Assembly: GCA_030149295.1 (NCBI GenBank)
Contig: JASBRV010000049.1
Span: forward strand, 1-64,000
DNA: 64,000 nucleotides
Reading direction: 5' to 3'
From: Bacteriovoracales bacterium
GTDB lineage: Bacteria; Bdellovibrionota; Bacteriovoracia; Bacteriovoracales; Bacteriovoracaceae
Below are positions 60,204 to 64,000 of the stretch, piece by piece (positions within the stretch are counted from its first letter, which is position 1; each line of letters begins with the position of its first letter). The notes beneath the pieces were generated by a model. That model was not told where the DNA came from. It saw only the letters and a list, made by a program, of their open reading frames with translations, and made no database searches. The position numbers and the translations under genes were made by a program.

Positions 60204-61004
60204 TTATAAATCGGAGATTCGTTCTACCAGCTGAGGAAAGTCAATGAAGGGATTTCTATTACCTTGGCTATCCTCAATAGCATCATTTCGAGCAATCTCT
60301 GCAGAGTCTACAGGATCTTCTTTGTGCCATTTTCTGAGGTAATATTCTTCTAAGTCAGAGATGCGATAGCCATAGCGAGCTGATACATAGAACATGGCCC
60401 TGGCCACATTTCCTCGGTGGTTCTTAGGCGGTTGAAAGCCGGTTGTGCGAGTGGGTTCACCAGTTGTGGGATTCACAATGTCACCCCTCATAGAGGCGTC
60501 ACAGCTATCAGTGGCCATTTCGCCCTTAACTTCACCAAAGGGATGGTTTCCACGGGCCGAGTTGGCAGGAGAGTCAGTGGGGAAGAGGTGATGCAGGTCA
60601 CCGCGGGCAGGTTCTCTTTTAGAGCCCTTAGATTGAGGCCAGGTGTGCTCGGTATTCATTTGGTTATTGGCAGGAATTCTCCATGGGCCCGTTCTTCTTC
60701 TGACTACTTTTTCACAATAAACATCAATGACAAAAGTGCTAGTTGAGTCTTCTCTTAGATCGACTTTACCAAAGAGGTGCTTTTTTGCTGTTTTATAGCC
60801 AAGTCCACGAAAGTTGCGGCCAGAAGCTTTTTTGATAAGATCTTTTAGCTCACCGTCACGAAAACCCTTAGGGTTGGTGAATTGTTTTTCAGTTTGTGAG
60901 TCATAATAGTTAGCACTCACGCTTGAAATACAAAGCGTTAAAGAGGTCAAGATGAATGCAACAAACCTTGTCGCGCCTCTGGTCATTCCGTTGGTCTTGT
61001 CCAT
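60204..61004 (-). CDS. Secreted endonuclease I family nuclease
   Basis: 266 aa with an AGGAG ribosome binding site and a signal peptide (FVAFILTSLTLCISSVSA). Endonuclease I motifs are MNTEHTWPQSKG (catalytic His in the beta-beta-alpha-metal fold), ARGDLHHLFPTD, and QGNRNPFIDFPQLVE at the C-terminus. It resembles EndA, Dns and Vvn, which cut DNA non-specifically in the periplasm or outside the cell. In a predator this fits degradation of prey DNA, which is inference. Confidence 0.92.
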   Translation of the reverse strand: MDKTNGMTRGATRFVAFILTSLTLCISSVSANYYDSQTEKQFTNPKGFRDGELKDLIKKASGRNFRGLGYKTAKKHLFGKVDLREDSTSTFVIDVYCEKVVRRRTGPWRIPANNQMNTEHTWPQSKGSKREPARGDLHHLFPTDSPANSARGNHPFGEVKGEMATDSCDASMRGDIVNPTTGEPTRTTGFQPPKNHRGNVARAMFYVSARYGYRISDLEEYYLRKWHKEDPVDSAEIARNDAIEDSQGNRNPFIDFPQLVERISDL

Positions 61005-61189
61005 GCCCTAAGTCTCCTGTCGGATTTTTCCTGCCCAAATACATTAGCGAAGACTAATAGGTGAGTAAAGGGGAACCTTTATTTGAGTTTTGTCAGACTT
61101 TTCTTAGAATTGACGCCTTGTTTAAGGGCTGAAGTAGACCGGATTAATTGGTTTTGCTAATGTTTCTAGGTATTTAAATCGAGGAATAT

Positions 61190-64000
61190 ATGGCTAAGAC
61201 GAATGATCAATCGACTTATGAGATTATGGGCGGAAATGAGCTCATCATCCAAGGGGGACTTGAAGCGGGTTTCTCTTTATATACCGGTTATCCGGGCTCT
61301 CCCTTGGCGGACTATTTTAATATTCTCCACGCCAAGAAAAAAGAAATGAGTGAAAGAGGCATTAAAGTTGTTATCGCTAATTCTGAAGCAAATGCAGCGG
61401 CAATGGCCTCTGGAGCGAAACAGGCGGGACGAGACTGTTTGGTGGCGATGAAGTCCATGGGACTTCATGTGGCCAGTGATGCTTTAAGTGTCGGCAACTT
61501 TGCCAATCCTGGAGATAGCACTGTAGATAAGGAAACCGGGGAAACGCTTTATCCTGGTGTAGTGATCGCTGTTGGAGATGATCCTTGGTCAATCTCTACC
61601 TCCACTCCGGCCGATAGCCGCTATCTTTTTAAACATCTTCATATCCCTTTTTTAGAACCATCAAATCCCCAGGAGCTAAAAGATTGGATGGCTCACGCTT
61701 TGAGCCTTTCGAAAAAGACCTCAGTGTATCAAGGCCTTCTTTTGACCACTTTTATGGCCGAAGGGGGTGGGCGTGTTCAAAAAGGGGTAGAAAAGCCAGT
61801 GAATAAAGAGGCGGTCACTCTTGATCCTGCTAAGTTTGACCTCTCTAAGAATGTTATGGTCCCACCGAACTCTCTGCTTGCTGATCAGGCCATGATTAAT
61901 GAGCGCTTTCCTAGAGTAGAGAAGGCCTTAGAACAACTGAGCCTCGATGAAACTCTCGGAGCAGACAGCTCCATTGGCTTTCTTTCAAGTGGCGTTATTT
62001 ACGAAACATTAAAACAAGTGCTCGAAGAGGGAGACTATCTCGATAGATATTCTCTTTATAAATTGGCCTCAAGTTATCCCTTAGTTAAAAATCTTCTTCT
62101 TCCTTGGTTAAAAACAAAAACTACCGTTATCGTAGTTGAAGAAAAGAGAGGCTTTCTCGAGGCCGAGTTGAAAGAATTCTGCCAAGAAAACGGGTTAAAG
62201 ATAAAAGTCTTTGGTAAAAAATTCTTAGAAAAAGATGGCCGTGAGGTTGAGGGTTTTGTTGCCCATGGTGGTCTTACTTATGAGATGGTGCGAGATCAAG
62301 TGAAGAAGGCCGTCGAATTGTGTGGAGAAGTTGCCTGTGATGGACTTAATTTCGATTACAAGTCTTGGAATGAAGCCCTTCCAAAAAGGCTTCCGACCTT
62401 TTGTCCCGGTTGTCCCCATCGTGAAACGCTCAGTCTACTGAAAGATCTAAGAAAGACTCTTAAAGGCGAGGGGATAGACCTTATCACTCATGGGGATGTG
62501 GGCTGTTATTCCTTGTCTTTTTTGCCGCCCTTCAAGGAAATGCACAATCTCTCGGCCATGGGCCAAGGGGGTGCCTTAGGAGCAGGACTTGATATGTTTA
62601 CCGATAATCCTTCCGTCGTTTTGATGGGGGATTCAACTTTCTTTCACTCCGGTATTACAGATATTTCAAACTCCGTTCAGGCCGGTCACAATATTACTTA
62701 CATTCTTCTTGATAACGATAATACTGCTATGACGGGTCATCAGATGACACCTGCTTCAGGACAAAATGTTCAAGGAAAGATGAGACCACGCCAAGATATG
62801 CTTAGTAGTGTTTATGCTTTGGGTGTAGACTTCGCAAAGGAAGTGAACCCAAGCGATCGCTACTTTTATAAGAACCTTCTCCAAGATGTCATAAGAAAGG
62901 ATGGGGTAAAGGTTATCGTTTCTAATAAAGAATGTGCTCTAACCTTTCATGGTCGAAAGAAAAGAGAGGAGCGGAAGCTTTTCTCTCAAAATAAAACGAT
63001 TAGTGAGGCCATTTTTTACCAAGTGAATACGGATTCTTGTGAGGACTGTCGCGCCTGTGTTGATGGGACTGGATGTCCGGGACTTGGGCAAATTCATGAT
63101 GCCTATGGAACCAAAGTGACAATCGATCCACAGATTTGCGTTAGTGATAGTTATTGCACTCGCATTAAAGCTTGTCCAAGCTTTGAAGAGGTCATTGTAA
63201 AAGACTATCATCCGACTCTTTATAAAAGTGGTCAAAACCAAGCCTTGATGGAAACAAAAGAACTTCCGCTGCCCAAAGCTGATAAAAGTTTTGAAGATAT
63301 TGCCAATGGGCATGATTGGCGGGTGGTGGTGACTGGTGTCGGCGGCTCAGGGGTGACGACGATCTCTCGAGTGTTGGCGGAAGCCGCTAAAGAGATGGGA
63401 GGGCGTGATGACCTCGATTTTAAGTTTGTCGATCAAAAAGGACTGGCACAAAGAAATGGAAACGTTACAGGCCACCTGGCTATTTATAAAAAGGGAAAGT
63501 CCTACGGAGCTGTCACGCCTAAGGGAACGGCAGATCTTATGGTGAGTCCTGATCTTTTAGATGGCTCTCAACATATTCACTTTTTAGGAGAACAAGGTCT
63601 TTGCCTCCTTGATAACAAGTTTCAAATTCCTTTGAGTTTAATGCTTGATGATGGCGTCGAAAAAGAGCCTCTTACAGAAAAGGAGCTTCGAAGAAAATTA
63701 GAAAACCTTTTAGGGGAAAGAGTCAAAATGTTCTCCCTTAAAGATATATCCCATAGGGGCTTAGGCAAGAGCGTCTACGCTTCGGCCATGATTTTAGGAG
63801 TGGCCTTTCAAGCGGGGAAATTGCCCTTTGCTCTTGATGATCTACGTGGAGCTTTTGAAAGAACCATGCCGAGGGCAGAACTCGAAAATAATTGGCAAGC
63901 CTTTTTGTGGGGGAGAGAGGTCTTTCTTGAGGGAGATAAGGATCTTCTCAGTCGTCTCGTGAAAAAAGATAGAAGTAAGCTTTCAAGCCTTCTTAAGAAA
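61190..64000 (+). CDS. Indolepyruvate:ferredoxin oxidoreductase, fused alpha/beta (partial)
   Basis: This is an open frame of 937 codons from ATG 61190 (GAGGAAT upstream) to the right edge; fused family members are ~1,150 aa, so ~200 residues are missing. The order is: pyrimidine-binding part (YTGYPGSPLADYF), TPP-binding part with CPGCPHRETL, GDVGCYSLSFLPPF and GDSTFFHSGITDISN, and an Fe-S part with CEDCRACVDGTGCPG and CVSDSYCTRIKACPSF. A gamma domain follows (VVVTGVGGSGVTTISRVLAE). It decarboxylates aryl-pyruvates (indolepyruvate, phenylpyruvate) to aryl-acetyl-CoA and reduces ferredoxin. It could feed phenylacetyl-CoA to the paa genes here. Confidence 0.92.
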   Translation, partial: MAKTNDQSTYEIMGGNELIIQGGLEAGFSLYTGYPGSPLADYFNILHAKKKEMSERGIKVVIANSEANAAAMASGAKQAGRDCLVAMKSMGLHVASDALSVGNFANPGDSTVDKETGETLYPGVVIAVGDDPWSISTSTPADSRYLFKHLHIPFLEPSNPQELKDWMAHALSLSKKTSVYQGLLLTTFMAEGGGRVQKGVEKPVNKEAVTLDPAKFDLSKNVMVPPNSLLADQAMINERFPRVEKALEQLSLDETLGADSSIGFLSSGVIYETLKQVLEEGDYLDRYSLYKLASSYPLVKNLLLPWLKTKTTVIVVEEKRGFLEAELKEFCQENGLKIKVFGKKFLEKDGREVEGFVAHGGLTYEMVRDQVKKAVELCGEVACDGLNFDYKSWNEALPKRLPTFCPGCPHRETLSLLKDLRKTLKGEGIDLITHGDVGCYSLSFLPPFKEMHNLSAMGQGGALGAGLDMFTDNPSVVLMGDSTFFHSGITDISNSVQAGHNITYILLDNDNTAMTGHQMTPASGQNVQGKMRPRQDMLSSVYALGVDFAKEVNPSDRYFYKNLLQDVIRKDGVKVIVSNKECALTFHGRKKREERKLFSQNKTISEAIFYQVNTDSCEDCRACVDGTGCPGLGQIHDAYGTKVTIDPQICVSDSYCTRIKACPSFEEVIVKDYHPTLYKSGQNQALMETKELPLPKADKSFEDIANGHDWRVVVTGVGGSGVTTISRVLAEAAKEMGGRDDLDFKFVDQKGLAQRNGNVTGHLAIYKKGKSYGAVTPKGTADLMVSPDLLDGSQHIHFLGEQGLCLLDNKFQIPLSLMLDDGVEKEPLTEKELRRKLENLLGERVKMFSLKDISHRGLGKSVYASAMILGVAFQAGKLPFALDDLRGAFERTMPRAELENNWQAFLWGREVFLEGDKDLLSRLVKKDRSKLSSLLKK

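Noticed and set aside
61277-63313. Minus-strand ORFs of 63-124 aa near the right edge
   Set aside because: They lie inside the long plus-strand oxidoreductase frame with clear TPP and Fe-S motifs.

Overview
The window looks like a chromosomal segment from a moderately AT-rich, Gram-negative, flagellated member of the Bdellovibrionota / 'deltaproteobacterial' predators (Bacteriovoracales-like). This assignment is inferred from gene content: a CarD regulator, an AgmX-domain ExbB/ExbD envelope-motor operon, HD-GYP proteins, flagellin, many exported lipoproteins and beta-barrels, an exported endonuclease I, peptidoglycan/polysaccharide deacetylases, and catabolism of aromatic amino acids. No rRNA, tRNA, insertion sequence, prophage or CRISPR array is visible. 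Coding density is very high.

Layout. 1-3614 (-): the 5' part of a very large secreted Cys-rich protein with about 22 repeats of 49 residues, running off the left edge. 3.8-10.5 kb: a lipoprotein, then an RND exporter / LolA-like carrier / FecR-domain outer-membrane barrel operon. 10.5-20.8 kb: two HD-GYP proteins, degenerate receivers and a 934-aa charged repeat protein, with carD, uvrB and a metallophosphoesterase between them. 21-23.4 kb: flagellin and an HTTM membrane protein. 23.6-35.2 kb: a ten-gene operon for an Agl/Glt-like proton-driven envelope machine (ExbB, two ExbD, TPR, AgmX/TonB-like, lipoproteins, barrel, VWA). 35.2-40.9 kb: an ethylene-receptor-like histidine kinase with its response regulator, an antiporter, a BASS transporter, DUF501, DUF523 and small proteins.

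40.9-50.2 kb: genes for the phenylacetyl-CoA route (thiolase PaaJ, a PaaH split over two ORFs, PaaG, PaaF, a lone PaaA-like diiron protein) and 4-hydroxyphenylpyruvate dioxygenase, with bL25 and a porin among them. The fused indolepyruvate:ferredoxin oxidoreductase at the right edge would supply arylacetyl-CoA to the same route. 50.2-57.6 kb: a PNAG (pga/ica)-like polysaccharide locus: a QxxRW synthase, a PgaD-like partner, two deacetylases around a lytic-transglycosylase-like protein, a clan GH-A-like hydrolase lipoprotein and a barrel. 57.6-61 kb: a second barrel, two unknown proteins and secreted endonuclease I.

Two long reading frames, at the left and right edges, are open at the window boundary. 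Several starts are GTG or TTG with good ribosome binding sites, and one 54-aa gene (38366-38530) is supported mainly by its ribosome binding site.
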